Made by a program: the position numbers and the translations under genes
From: Bacteroides sp.
Lineage (GTDB): Bacteria > Bacteroidota > Bacteroidia > Bacteroidales > Bacteroidaceae
NCBI GenBank assembly: GCA_019412865.1
Contig: DXOJ01000235.1
Location: forward strand, 1 to 37,373
DNA length: 37,373 nucleotides
Reading direction: 5' to 3'
In this document: positions 28,978 through 37,369 of the stretch, in pieces
Position numbering within the stretch: the stretch's first letter is position 1
Layout of the letters: every line of letters starts with the position of its first letter
The notes under the pieces: model-generated
The model's database searches: none
What the model was told of the DNA's origin: nothing
Seen by the model: the letters and a program-made list of their open reading frames with translations, nothing else

Positions 28978-29019
28978 CTATAAATACAAGTCCGGCTGTC
29001 AAAGGTCCGGTCCTTGATT

Positions 29020-29027
29020 GCAAATAT
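29020..29027 (-). promoter_or_regulatory. -7 box of the HTH/alpha-CTD gene
   Basis: The minus strand reads TATATTTG, matching TAnnTTTG. The start near 29013 gives an unusually long leader of about 250 nt. Confidence 0.55.
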
Positions 29028-29126
29028 ACTTCTTTTTTCTGAAAAGAAAGATAATAAATGACAAGCTTTTTAGTTACAATAGAATTTTATATAAGACAAA
29101 TAAGTAAACAACTACACGGGAGAATA

Positions 29127-29227
29127 GTGACAGCATTATTGCCGTCACAGTGCTGTCACCATGCTGCTGTCACGCCATTAACTTTTCATAATCAAACAGT
29201 TAAGCTACAATCTGTGACAGATGACAG
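29127..29227. repeat. Cluster of GTGACAG / CTGTCAC sites
   Basis: GTGACAG occurs at 29127 and 29214, CTGTCAC at 29153 and 29167, CGTCAC at 29143 and ATGACAG at 29221. Six related sites in 101 bases, in both orientations, suggest binding sites for a DNA-binding protein, possibly the neighbouring HTH protein. Confidence 0.6.
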
Positions 29228-29258
29228 CAAATTTATTTTTTTTATTTATTGGAGAGAG

Positions 29259-29275
29259 TATAAGTTCAACTTATA
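29259..29275. repeat. Perfect 17-bp palindrome
   Basis: TATAAGTTCAACTTATA has 8-bp arms around one central base. It lies about 50 bases past the stop of the TonB-C domain gene and could be an operator or a weak transcript end. Confidence 0.55.
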
Positions 29276-29322
29276 AATGCAATATTTCTTTTTTATTAAT
29301 CGGACTTTAGATGCAAAGTTGC

Positions 29323-30339
29323 TTATTTATTCCGATAGAGTTGCGGACGGAAAGGAACATAAAGAGTGTAATTACTATCCGCCGGCTTTCCTCCCACCAA
29401 TGCAGGTGACCATTTCGGCATTCCTTTGACAATGCGGAGAGCCTCCTCTGCAAATTCCGGATGAGTGGAACGTAGAATATGAGGACGAAGGATAACCCCT
29501 TCTTTATCAATAGTAAACTCACATAAAGCATAACCCGAAACATTCTTCTCCAAAAGCCCTGACGGATAAACCATTTCACTGGCAATATATTCTTCCGGAG
29601 TCATCGCAGAGAAATGAGCAGGTTCCTCCACCTGTCTTCCGGAAAGTGTCTTTGAACGGGGACCCACCGGATAAATTCCGATATACATCGGCCGCTTATA
29701 AGCATCCGGCTCTTCCTTGGTGCGCTGTTGCAATGCTTTTAATAAAGCAGCGGCCTCCACCGCCAATGTCTGTTCCGAAATATTCTCCCCCCGGGATAAC
29801 ATATAAGCCGACTGACAAACCAACACGAGACGTTCCATCAACGTTCCCTTTTCCGGCGACCATTTACGTCCCATCTGCTCTTTACCTTTGGCATCCGTAG
29901 AAGAGAAAAAATAAACAATTCCATCCAAACCAGCCGTAGAACCGTCCAAATCCTGTACCTGTTCTGTCACCAAACGAAAGATAGCCCCTAAAGACTGATA
30001 TAGGGAAGCACTAATGACAACCGATTTAGTATCCACCGTCACCGTCCCCTTCTCTGCCTGCCAATAAGTACGCGATAATGTGTTCGAAACCAGGGTATAA
30101 CGTCCATTCCTCTTCTCTACCGACATTGCATACTCCGGCGAAAAGGAAGGGATAGCTGCAAAACGCGCATAAGGCTGTTTCTGGAAGCCCGTATTAAGTA
30201 AAGAAAACACACTACGATAATATTCGCCTAACTCGCCTGTATAAGTGGAAAAAGGTTTCACCGGCTCCAAATAGTCAATCTGGGCCGCAAGGCGAAAAGA
30301 AAAGGTTAAAAGCAGAAGACAGAAAACAATCTTTTTCAT
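29323..30339 (-). CDS. Periplasmic protein with TonB-C-terminal-like domain
   Basis: The 338-aa protein starts at 30339 (MKKIVFCLLLLTFSFRLAAQ), a clean signal peptide cleaved after LAAQ or LAA. An upstream in-frame extension to 30480 runs over the promoter and into pheS and is rejected. The C-terminal 70 residues (from about 268: YALCEFTIDKEGVILRPHILRSTHPEF...ALRIVKGMPKWSPALVGGKP) match the TonB C-terminal fold. TonB itself is anchored by an N-terminal helix and has a proline-rich linker; this protein has neither, so it is not a normal TonB. The middle (about 20-260) I do not recognise. It is divergent from pheS. Confidence 0.8.
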   Translation of the reverse strand: MKKIVFCLLLLTFSFRLAAQIDYLEPVKPFSTYTGELGEYYRSVFSLLNTGFQKQPYARFAAIPSFSPEYAMSVEKRNGRYTLVSNTLSRTYWQAEKGTVTVDTKSVVISASLYQSLGAIFRLVTEQVQDLDGSTAGLDGIVYFFSSTDAKGKEQMGRKWSPEKGTLMERLVLVCQSAYMLSRGENISEQTLAVEAAALLKALQQRTKEEPDAYKRPMYIGIYPVGPRSKTLSGRQVEEPAHFSAMTPEEYIASEMVYPSGLLEKNVSGYALCEFTIDKEGVILRPHILRSTHPEFAEEALRIVKGMPKWSPALVGGKPADSNYTLYVPFRPQLYRNK

Positions 30340-30370
30340 AAGTTGCCGGATTTTCGGTACATATCGGCAA

Positions 30371-30378
30371 CAAAGATA
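30371..30378 (-). promoter_or_regulatory. -7 box of the TonB-C domain gene
   Basis: The minus strand reads TATCTTTG. The start near 30364 leaves a 25-nt leader. It lies 31 bp from the divergent pheS box. Confidence 0.6.
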
Positions 30379-30409
30379 CAAATTATTTCGATGGTTCGTG
30401 ATAAAATTA

Positions 30410-30417
30410 TATCTTTG
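30410..30417 (+). promoter_or_regulatory. -7 box of pheS
   Basis: The sequence TATCTTTG matches TAnnTTTG; TTTC about 20 bp upstream may be the -33 box. The leader is about 35 nt. Confidence 0.65.
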
Positions 30418-30459
30418 CACGGTTTTTACTAAGAAACTGAATAACAATACATCAAAAAT

Positions 30460-31479
30460 ATGATAGCTAAGATTGAACAACTTCTGAAAGAGGTGGAAGC
30501 CTTACACGCCTCCAATGCCGAAGAACTCGAAGCTCTCCGCATCAAATACCTAAGTAAGAAGGGAGCCATTAACGACTTAATGGCAGATTTCCGTAATGTA
30601 GCTGCCGAACAGAAAAAAGAAGTCGGCATGAGACTGAATGAACTGAAAACAAAAGCGCAGGACAAAATCAACGCGCTGAAAGAAATGTTTGAAAGTCAGG
30701 ACAACGATTGTGACGGACTGGATTTGACGCGTTCGGCTTATCCTGTAGAACTCGGTACACGCCACCCGCTCACCATTGTAAAGAACGAAATCATTGATAT
30801 CTTTGCCCGTCTGGGATTCAGCATTGCCGAAGGTCCGGAAATTGAAGATGACTGGCACGTGTTCTCGGCACTGAACTTTGCCGAAGACCATCCGGCACGC
30901 GATATGCAGGACACTTTCTTTATCGAAGCTCACCCGGACGTAGTATTGCGTACACATACTTCTTCTGTACAGACTCGTGTGATGGAAACTTCACAGCCTC
31001 CTATCCGCATCATCTGTCCGGGACGTGTATATCGTAACGAAGCTATCAGCTATCGCGCACACTGTTTCTTCCATCAGGTAGAAGCGCTGTATGTAGATAA
31101 AAACGTATCATTCACCGACTTGAAGCAGGTATTGCTGCTCTTCGCCAAAGAAATGTTCGGTGCTGATACAAAGATCCGTCTGCGTCCGTCTTACTTCCCG
31201 TTTACCGAACCAAGTGCGGAAATGGATATCAGCTGTAATATCTGCGGCGGTAAAGGATGTCCGTTCTGTAAACACACCGGCTGGGTAGAAATCCTCGGTT
31301 GCGGTATGGTAGACCCGAACGTACTTGAATCAAATGGTATAGACAGCAAAAGATACAGCGGTTATGCCCTCGGTATGGGTATCGAGCGTATCACAAACCT
31401 GAAATATCAGGTGAAAGACCTCCGTATGTTCTCTGAAAACGATACACGCTTCCTAAAAGAATTCGAAGCGGCATATTAA
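30460..31479 (+). CDS. pheS: Phenylalanyl-tRNA synthetase alpha subunit
   Basis: The 339-aa protein is the catalytic class II subunit that charges tRNA-Phe with phenylalanine together with PheT, which is not in the window. The N-terminal coiled coil (about 1-85) binds tRNA. Class II landmarks include GPEIEDDWHVFSALNFAEDHPARDMQDTF, the motif 2 region GRVYRNEAISYRAHCFFHQVEA, and motif 3 YSGYALGMGIERI. A cysteine group (CNICGGKGCPFC) is common in this branch. Length and start are normal. Confidence 0.97.
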   Translation: MIAKIEQLLKEVEALHASNAEELEALRIKYLSKKGAINDLMADFRNVAAEQKKEVGMRLNELKTKAQDKINALKEMFESQDNDCDGLDLTRSAYPVELGTRHPLTIVKNEIIDIFARLGFSIAEGPEIEDDWHVFSALNFAEDHPARDMQDTFFIEAHPDVVLRTHTSSVQTRVMETSQPPIRIICPGRVYRNEAISYRAHCFFHQVEALYVDKNVSFTDLKQVLLLFAKEMFGADTKIRLRPSYFPFTEPSAEMDISCNICGGKGCPFCKHTGWVEILGCGMVDPNVLESNGIDSKRYSGYALGMGIERITNLKYQVKDLRMFSENDTRFLKEFEAAY

Positions 31480-31499
31480 TAATGTGCTAAATTTACCAG

Positions 31500-31551
31500 T
31501 ATGCCAATGTTCCCAATGAAACCGTCGGACGGTGATCGGGACATTGGCATA
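31500..31551. repeat. Long hairpin between pheS and the MFS gene
   Basis: TATGCCAATGTTCCC (31500-31514) pairs with GGGACATTGGCATA (31538-31551) with one bulged base. The loop itself contains ACCGTC-G-GACGGT. No T-run follows, so it is not a standard terminator; it could control read-through from pheS into the MFS and nth genes. Confidence 0.6.
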
Positions 31552-31627
31552 TTCATCAACAGACCAATCAGGCCAACGGCGTTGGTTTCCAATCAATGCG
31601 AATCGGTCGATTGAACGATCATTCATT

Positions 31628-32827
31628 ATGGCAAAGGATAGACTCATTACTCCCAGTTATTGTTTCATCTTGGCAGCCAACTTCCTGCTATACTTCGGTT
31701 TCTGGTTGCTGATTCCTGTTTTGCCGTTCTATTTATCCGAATTCTTCCAAGCTGGAAATTCCACTATCGGCATTGTCCTCTCCTGCTACACGGTGGCAGC
31801 TCTCTGTATCCGTCCATTTTCCGGTTATCTGCTCGACACGTTTGCCCGAAAACCTCTTTATCTGTTTGCTTACTTCATCTTTATGATGATGTTCGGCGGA
31901 TATTTAATTGCCGGTTCCCTTACCTTATTTATTATATTCCGAATCATTCATGGCGTCTCTTTCGGAATGGTCACAGTAGGCGGAAACACGGTAGTAATAG
32001 ACATTATGCCCTCTTCCCGGCGAGGGGAAGGCTTAGGTTATTACGGGCTTACCAACAATACAGCCATGTCCATCGGACCGATGTTCGGACTGTTTCTGCA
32101 TGATGCGGGAGTTTCTTTTGCTACGATATTCTGCTATGCATTCGGTTCCTGTATTTTAGGTTTTCTATGCGCAAGTCTGGTTAAAACGCCCTACAAGCCT
32201 CCTGTGAAACGGGAACCGATCTCGCTCGACCGCTTTATCCTGATGAAAGGACTGCCTGCCGGACTTAGTCTGCTGTTACTTTCCATCCCTTACGGAATGA
32301 CCACTAACTATGTCGCCATGTACGCCCGCCAAATAGGATTGAACACACAAACCGGGTTCTTCTTTACCTTTATGGCAGTCGGTATGGCCATCTCCCGCAT
32401 CTTTTCAGGAAAACTGGTGGATCGCGGAAAAATAACGCAAGTAATAGCTGCCGGATTATACCTGGTTGTTTTCAGCTTCTTCCTGCTTTCAACTTGTGTA
32501 TATCTGATTCAATGGGATGATACAGCCTGTACCCTGCTGTTTTTTGGCATCGCATTATTAATGGGTGTCGGGTTTGGAATTATGTTTCCGGCATTTAACA
32601 CGCTGTTTGTCAACCTCGCCCCCAACAGTCAGCGGGGAACAGCGACTTCCACCTACCTCACTTCCTGGGATGTAGGAATCGGTATCGGTATGCTGACGGG
32701 AGGATATATCGCAGAAATAAGTACATTTGATAAGGCCTATCTTTTCGGAGCCTGCCTGACGGTAGTTTCCGCCCTCTATTTCAGACTAAAAGTGACGCCT
32801 CATTACCATAAAAACAAGCTACGATGA
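31628..32827 (+). CDS. MFS transporter of unknown substrate
   Basis: The 399-aa inner-membrane protein has about 12 hydrophobic segments. I start it at 31628 (MAKDRLITPSYCF); upstream in-frame codons overlap the hairpin after pheS. Loop motif A is visible as SGYLLDTFARKPLY, and the first helix ends LLIPVLPFYL, as in drug- or metabolite-efflux MFS proteins. Its stop overlaps the start of nth by 4 bases, so the two are translated together, although a functional link is not obvious. The substrate cannot be told from the sequence. Confidence 0.88.
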   Translation: MAKDRLITPSYCFILAANFLLYFGFWLLIPVLPFYLSEFFQAGNSTIGIVLSCYTVAALCIRPFSGYLLDTFARKPLYLFAYFIFMMMFGGYLIAGSLTLFIIFRIIHGVSFGMVTVGGNTVVIDIMPSSRRGEGLGYYGLTNNTAMSIGPMFGLFLHDAGVSFATIFCYAFGSCILGFLCASLVKTPYKPPVKREPISLDRFILMKGLPAGLSLLLLSIPYGMTTNYVAMYARQIGLNTQTGFFFTFMAVGMAISRIFSGKLVDRGKITQVIAAGLYLVVFSFFLLSTCVYLIQWDDTACTLLFFGIALLMGVGFGIMFPAFNTLFVNLAPNSQRGTATSTYLTSWDVGIGIGMLTGGYIAEISTFDKAYLFGACLTVVSALYFRLKVTPHYHKNKLR

Positions 32828-33501
32828 GAAAGAAAGAACGTTATGAGAAAGTAATCGCCTGGTTTCAGGACAACATACCTGTGGCCGAAACCGAACTGCA
32901 TTACAACAATCCGTATGAGTTGCTGATCGCTGTTATTCTTTCTGCACAATGTACGGACAAACGGGTGAATATCATCACTCCTCCTTTGTATAAAGATTTT
33001 CCGACTCCGGAAGCATTGGCTGCCACTACGCCGGAAGTGATTTTCGAATATATACGAAGCGTGTCTTATCCCAACAACAAAGCCAAACATCTGGTCGGTA
33101 TGGCAAAGATGCTGGTGAATGACTTCAATAGCGAGGTGCCGGATAATCTGGAAGATCTGATAAAGTTGCCCGGTGTAGGAAGAAAGACTGCCAATGTGAT
33201 TCAGTCGGTTGTATTCAAAAAAGCGGCAATGGCGGTAGATACACACGTGTTCCGTGTCAGCCACCGTATCGGACTGGTGCCGGACAGTTGCACCACCCCG
33301 TTCAGCGTGGAAAAAGAACTGGTGAAGAATATTCCGGAAAAGCTCATACCGATTGCCCATCACTGGCTCATCCTGCACGGCCGTTACGTTTGTCAGGCAC
33401 GTACTCCCAAATGTGACACCTGTGGTTTGCAAATGATGTGCAAATATTTCTGTAACACCTATAAAGTTACAAAAGAGGAACCAAAAGCCAAGAATAAATA
33501 A
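32824..33501 (+). CDS. nth: Endonuclease III (DNA glycosylase/AP lyase)
   Basis: The 225-aa base-excision repair enzyme removes oxidised pyrimidines and cuts the abasic site. The helix-hairpin-helix LPGVGRKTANVI carries the catalytic Lys121, and Asp139 follows in AMAVDTHVFR. The iron-sulfur ligands are Cys190, 197, 200 and 206 with the standard C-X6-C-X2-C-X5-C spacing. It overlaps the MFS gene by 4 bases. Confidence 0.96.
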   Translation: MRKKERYEKVIAWFQDNIPVAETELHYNNPYELLIAVILSAQCTDKRVNIITPPLYKDFPTPEALAATTPEVIFEYIRSVSYPNNKAKHLVGMAKMLVNDFNSEVPDNLEDLIKLPGVGRKTANVIQSVVFKKAAMAVDTHVFRVSHRIGLVPDSCTTPFSVEKELVKNIPEKLIPIAHHWLILHGRYVCQARTPKCDTCGLQMMCKYFCNTYKVTKEEPKAKNK

Positions 33502-33532
33502 CGATTTAATAGCAAGGAACCGAAATAAATAG

Positions 33533-33540
33533 TAACTTTG
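33533..33540 (+). promoter_or_regulatory. -7 box of pgk
   Basis: The sequence TAACTTTG followed by CGG matches TAnnTTTG. The leader is about 50 nt, with no hairpin noticed. Confidence 0.65.
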
Positions 33541-33594
33541 CGGTCGATCAAAAAAGAGAATATTAAAAACACTTTTAAATAAAAATAGAGTATT

Positions 33595-34854
33595 ATGCAG
33601 ACAATTGACAAATTCAATTTTGCCGGTAAAAAGGCATTTGTTCGCGTGGACTTCAATGTACCCCTGGACGAAAACTTCAACATTACAGATGACACTCGTA
33701 TGCGTGCAGCTCTTCCTACTTTGAAGAAGATCCTGGCAGACGGCGGAAGCATCATCATTGGCTCTCACCTGGGCCGTCCGAAAGGCGTTGCCGATAAATT
33801 CTCTTTGAAACATATCATCAAGCATCTGTCTGAATTGCTGGGCGTTGAGGTTCAGTTCGCTAACGACTGCATGGGCGAAGAAGCTGCTGTAAAAGCTGCT
33901 GCTCTGCAACCGGGAGAAGTGCTGTTGCTCGAAAACCTTCGTTTCTACGCTGAAGAAGAAGGCAAACCAAGAGGTTTGGCAGAAGATGCAACTGACGAAG
34001 AAAAAGCTGCTGCTAAGAAAGCAGTAAAAGAAAGCCAGAAAGAATTTACCAAGAAATTGGCTTCTTACGCTGACTGCTACGTTAACGACGCATTCGGTAC
34101 TGCTCACCGTGCACACGCTTCTACAGCATTGATCGCTAAATATTTCGATGTAAACAACAAGATGTTCGGTTACTTGATGGAAAAAGAAGTGAAAGCTGTT
34201 GATAAAGTATTGAACGATATCAAACGTCCGTTCACTGCTATTATGGGCGGTTCTAAAGTTTCTTCTAAAATCGAAATCATCGAAAACCTGTTGAGCAAGG
34301 TAGACAACCTGATTATCGCTGGTGGTATGACTTATACATTTACTAAAGCTATGGGCGGCAAAATCGGTATCTCTATCTGTGAGGACGACAAACTTGACCT
34401 GGCTTTGGATTTGATGAAAAAAGCAAAAGAAAAAGGTGTAAACCTGGTATTGGCTGTTGACGCTAAGATTGCTGACGCATTCTCTAACGATGCAAATACT
34501 AAATTCTGTGCTGTTGACGAAATTCCTGACGGATGGGAAGGTCTTGATATCGGTCCTAAGACTGAAGAAATCTTCGCTAACGTTATCAAAGAATCTAAGA
34601 CTATTCTTTGGAACGGTCCTACAGGCGTATTCGAATTTGACAACTTCACTCACGGCTCACGTGCAGTAGGTGAAGCAATCGTTGAAGCAACTAAGAACGG
34701 CGCATTCTCACTTGTGGGTGGTGGCGACTCTGTAGCTTGTGTTAACAAGTTTGGTTTGGCTAGCGGTGTATCTTATGTTTCAACTGGTGGTGGCGCATTG
34801 CTCGAAGCAATCGAAGGAAAAGTTCTTCCAGGTATCGCTGCTATTCAAGAATAA
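33595..34854 (+). CDS. pgk: Phosphoglycerate kinase
   Basis: The 419-aa glycolytic enzyme transfers phosphate from 1,3-bisphosphoglycerate to ADP. Substrate-binding motifs are [20 protein letters not shown] and the nucleotide site [17 protein letters not shown] is also typical. Codon choice is biased (GCT, GTT and AAC favoured) compared with the neighbours, as in highly expressed genes. It has its own promoter and terminator. A long open frame on the opposite strand (32803-34653) is a by-product of this bias and is not a gene. Confidence 0.98.
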   Translation: MQTIDKFNFAGKKAFVRVDFNVPLDENFNITDDTRMRAALPTLKKILADGGSIIIGSHLGRPKGVADKFSLKHIIKHLSELLGVEVQFANDCMGEEAAVKAAALQPGEVLLLENLRFYAEEEGKPRGLAEDATDEEKAAAKKAVKESQKEFTKKLASYADCYVNDAFGTAHRAHASTALIAKYFDVNNKMFGYLMEKEVKAVDKVLNDIKRPFTAIMGGSKVSSKIEIIENLLSKVDNLIIAGGMTYTFTKAMGGKIGISICEDDKLDLALDLMKKAKEKGVNLVLAVDAKIADAFSNDANTKFCAVDEIPDGWEGLDIGPKTEEIFANVIKESKTILWNGPTGVFEFDNFTHGSRAVGEAIVEATKNGAFSLVGGGDSVACVNKFGLASGVSYVSTGGGALLEAIEGKVLPGIAAIQE

Positions 34855-34887
34855 GATAATTGTTAAAATCACATAGTTAATTATTAG

Positions 34888-34925
34888 AAGGGCAGTTCTT
34901 TGTGAAAAGAGTTGCCCTTATTTAT
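34888..34925 (+). terminator. Intrinsic terminator of pgk
   Basis: AAGGGCA (34888-34894) pairs with TGCCCTT (34913-34919), with an inner TCTTT/AAAGA stem, followed by ATTTAT. The T-run is short. Confidence 0.65.
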
Positions 34926-34960
34926 AAAAACAGAATTCCTCTTATTTATAAAAACGAGGT

Positions 34961-35929
34961 ATGAAAAGACCGATACTATTCTTTTGGTTCATCCTTTTCT
35001 TCCTTTACTCTTGTCAGAGTAAGAAAGGAGACAGCTCTTTTTTACCTCTAACCGAACTGCAACCACTTACCCTGGGCATGATGCCTACACTGGACGGACT
35101 TCCTTTTCATATAGCCAAAACGCAAGGCATTTACGACTCATTAGGACTGGATTTGACCATTCTTTCATTCAACTCTGCCAACGACCGGGACGCCGCTTTC
35201 CAAACCCGGAAAATGGATGGCATGATTACTGACTATCCCAGTGCGGTAGCATTACAAGCTATTCATCATACTGATTTAGGATTCATCCTGAAGAATGATG
35301 GTTATTTCTGCTTCATTGTCTCCAAAGAAAGTAACATCAACCAACTGGAACAGCTCAAGGAAAAGAATATCGCCGTGTCGCGCAACACAGTTATCGAATA
35401 TGCCACCGACCAGCTATTAAGCAAAGCCGGAATCAAGCATGCGGAAATAAACATGCCGGAAATCGGCCAGCTTCCTCTCCGTCTGCAAATGTTGCAGTAC
35501 AATCAAATTGATGCCTCTTTCCTACCCGACCCTGCCGCATCCATCGCCATGAACAGTAAACATCGTTCATTGGTAAGTACGCAAGAGTTGGGTATCGATT
35601 TCACCGCTACCGCTTTTTCACGAAAAGCGCTCAACGAGAAGAGAGAAGAAATCGAGCTACTCATCACAGGATATAACCTGGGAGTAGATTACATAAAAAT
35701 GCACCCACAGAAAGAATGGGAGCAAGTATTGATAGAAATAGGTGTGCCCGAAAATCTGACAGGACTCGTCGCCCTCCCCAATTATCAAAAAGCAAAACGC
35801 CCCTCCGCTGAAGCGATAGACAAGGCTATACACTGGTTGAAAGAAAACCACCGAATCCCTCAAACCTACTCTGAAAAGAATCTGATCGACACTACGTTTA
35901 TCCCCACAGTATCAACCATAATCAAATAA
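34961..35929 (+). CDS. ABC-type substrate-binding lipoprotein (NMT1/SsuA-like)
   Basis: The 322-aa protein has lipobox LYSC (Cys18) followed by QSKKGD. The fold is that of periplasmic binding proteins for nitrate, sulfonate or thiamine precursors: LGMMPTLDGLPFHIAKTQGIYDSLGLDLTIL, then MDGMITDYPSAVALQ and KNIAVSRNTVIEYATDQLL. No ABC permease or ATPase lies beside it; the next gene, 10 bases downstream, encodes a porin. The ligand is unknown. It could feed a transporter outside the window or work with the porin. Confidence 0.83.
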   Translation: MKRPILFFWFILFFLYSCQSKKGDSSFLPLTELQPLTLGMMPTLDGLPFHIAKTQGIYDSLGLDLTILSFNSANDRDAAFQTRKMDGMITDYPSAVALQAIHHTDLGFILKNDGYFCFIVSKESNINQLEQLKEKNIAVSRNTVIEYATDQLLSKAGIKHAEINMPEIGQLPLRLQMLQYNQIDASFLPDPAASIAMNSKHRSLVSTQELGIDFTATAFSRKALNEKREEIELLITGYNLGVDYIKMHPQKEWEQVLIEIGVPENLTGLVALPNYQKAKRPSAEAIDKAIHWLKENHRIPQTYSEKNLIDTTFIPTVSTIIK

Positions 35930-35939
35930 CAACTGACTC

Positions 35940-36983
35940 ATGCGAAAAACACTACTCAAACTCTTCACTTTTGTATTATGTATAACAGGTATACAAAATG
36001 CCCTTCTTGCACAAGAACAAACACCACTAAATCAGGTTGTCAACACACTGAAAGAACGGATTAGTCTCTCCGGATATGCCCAGCTGGGATATACATACGA
36101 TGATGCAGCGAATCCCGACAATACATTCGACATCAAACGAATTATTTTCATGGCACATGGAAAGATCACCAAACGATGGACTTGCGACTTTATGTATGAC
36201 TTCTACAATGGCGGTATGCTACTCGAAGTATATACTGATTATCAGTTTCTTCCCGGACTTACGGCACGTATCGGTGAATTTAAAGTTCCTTATACCATAG
36301 AAAACGAATTGTCTCCTACTACAGTAGAACTTATCAATTGCTATTCACAGTCTGTCTGCTATCTGGCAGGAGTAAGCGGTAGCGATAAGTGTTACGGAAT
36401 GACTTCCGGACGGGATATCGGCATGATGCTTCATGGGAAAGTCTTTCGCGACTTCCTGCAATATAAAGTGGCCGTAATGAACGGGCAGGGATTGAATACC
36501 AAAGACAAAAACAGCCAGAAAGATGTGGTCGGCAATTTAATGGTTTATCCTCTGAAATGGTTATCCGTAGGTGGTTCGTTCATCCGCGGAACAGGGCACG
36601 CCATAGCCGATTCGGAATATACCGGAATCAAAGCGGGAGAAAATTACGCCAAGAAACGTTGGAGTGCAGGAGGTGTTGTCACTACTCCCACTTTTAATCT
36701 GCGTACAGAATATCTTGGCGGAAAAGACCGAAGTGTGAAAAGCGAAGGTTTCTATGCAACAGGAAGCGTACGCTTTGCACGAAATTTCGATTTCATCGCT
36801 TCGTACGATTATTTCAACCCGAACAAGAGTGCAGATTTCAAACAAAATAACTATATTGCAGGCGTACAATACTGGTTTTATCCCAGATGTCGATTGCAGG
36901 CACAATATACCTTTTGTGATAAAAAAGGAGACGGACAGAAAGATTCCAATCTGATACAGGCACAGGTGCAGGTGAGATTCTAA
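35940..36983 (+). CDS. Outer-membrane porin (OprO/OprP-like)
   Basis: The 347-aa protein begins with a signal peptide (about 1-24, ending LLA). After a short helical stretch it is a beta-barrel rich in aromatic-alternating strands (RISLSGYAQLGYTYDD, FMYDFYNGGMLLEVYTDYQF, LRTEYLGG) and ends QAQVQVRF, with a terminal Phe as required for barrel insertion. The phrase TARIGEFKVPYTIEN is typical of phosphate-selective porin-type proteins. The ion or solute is not predictable. Ten bases separate it from the binding-protein gene, so they form an operon. Confidence 0.85.
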   Translation: MRKTLLKLFTFVLCITGIQNALLAQEQTPLNQVVNTLKERISLSGYAQLGYTYDDAANPDNTFDIKRIIFMAHGKITKRWTCDFMYDFYNGGMLLEVYTDYQFLPGLTARIGEFKVPYTIENELSPTTVELINCYSQSVCYLAGVSGSDKCYGMTSGRDIGMMLHGKVFRDFLQYKVAVMNGQGLNTKDKNSQKDVVGNLMVYPLKWLSVGGSFIRGTGHAIADSEYTGIKAGENYAKKRWSAGGVVTTPTFNLRTEYLGGKDRSVKSEGFYATGSVRFARNFDFIASYDYFNPNKSADFKQNNYIAGVQYWFYPRCRLQAQYTFCDKKGDGQKDSNLIQAQVQVRF

Positions 36984-36985
36984 CT

Positions 36986-37013
36986 CAAGTATTAAGTGTC
37001 AAGTATTAAGTAT
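36986..37013. repeat. Short tandem repeat, 14-bp unit
   Basis: CAAGTATTAAGTGT is followed directly by CAAGTATTAAGTAT. It lies just past the porin stop and has no evident function. Confidence 0.6.
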
Positions 37014-37040
37014 TAATGCGTAATAGTTGAGAACAGACTA

Positions 37041-37068
37041 TCATTCATTCCCATAGGGTTATGAATGA
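37041..37068. terminator. Hairpin after the porin gene
   Basis: TCATTCAT (37041-37048) pairs perfectly with ATGAATGA (37061-37068) around a 12-base loop. There is no strong T-run, so it is a weak terminator candidate only. Confidence 0.35.
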
Positions 37069-37078
37069 AATTATAAAT

Positions 37079-37094
37079 AAGGAATATATTCCTT
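37079..37094. promoter_or_regulatory. Perfect 16-bp palindrome before the DUF418-type gene
   Basis: AAGGAATATATTCCTT is fully self-complementary and lies 45 bp before the start codon, a suitable place for a dimeric repressor. No regulator is identified. Confidence 0.4.
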
Positions 37095-37138
37095 TTGGAA
37101 CAAATATTAATCTTATTAATAACAGTAACTAAAAAAAC

Positions 37139-37369
37139 ATGGAAAGTAAAATCGCCGAAACCAACGCCCGAATAGACGTGGCCGACGTATTAAGAGGATT
37201 GGCAGTAATGGGAATCATCCTCTTGCACAGCATTGAACACTTTAATTTCTATTCTTTCCCGGAAGAAGTCCCTTTTGAATGGATGAAATTTACCGATCAA
37301 GCAATCTGGAGAGGATTATTGGGGCACTTGCAAAAACCTGTGTTTAGCCAAATATCTTTGAGAGTCTGA
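37139..37369 (+). pseudogene. DUF418 (YeiB-like) membrane protein, interrupted after about 60 codons
   Basis: The first 60 residues (RIDVADVLRGLAVMGIILLHSIEHFNFYSF... TDQAIWRGL) match the start of DUF418/YeiB-type membrane proteins, which usually run to about 350-400 aa. After Leu60 (base 37318) the family sequence, expected to be a hydrophobic helix, stops. A short unrelated tail (LGHLQKPVFSQISLRV) then reaches a stop at 37369. The other two frames do not restore the family either. An insertion of foreign DNA, such as the end of an insertion sequence, near 37319-37326 is the simplest reading, but only 50 bases of the new sequence are visible. Confidence 0.6.

Larger units (their letters stand above)
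28760..29322. other. 563-bp noncoding region: structured leader and repeats
   Basis: There is no credible coding sequence on either strand. 28760-29013 is the predicted leader of the HTH/alpha-CTD gene, with nested inverted repeats. 29020-29027 is its -7 box. 29127-29227 is a cluster of TGACAG-type sites, and 29259-29275 a perfect palindrome. The rest is AT-rich. Confidence 0.7.

Noticed and set aside
29058..29276. 72-codon plus-strand open frame over the TGACAG cluster
   Set aside because: Composition is that of repeat-rich noncoding DNA; no ribosome site or recognisable protein.
25907..29322. Integrated element with attachment sites at tRNA-Ala
   Set aside because: I found no second copy of the tRNA 3' end and no integrase in the window, so site-specific integration is not supported.
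32803..34653. 616-codon open frame antisense to nth and pgk
   Set aside because: It is a shadow of biased codon use in pgk; no domain, signal or promoter, and both sense genes are certain.
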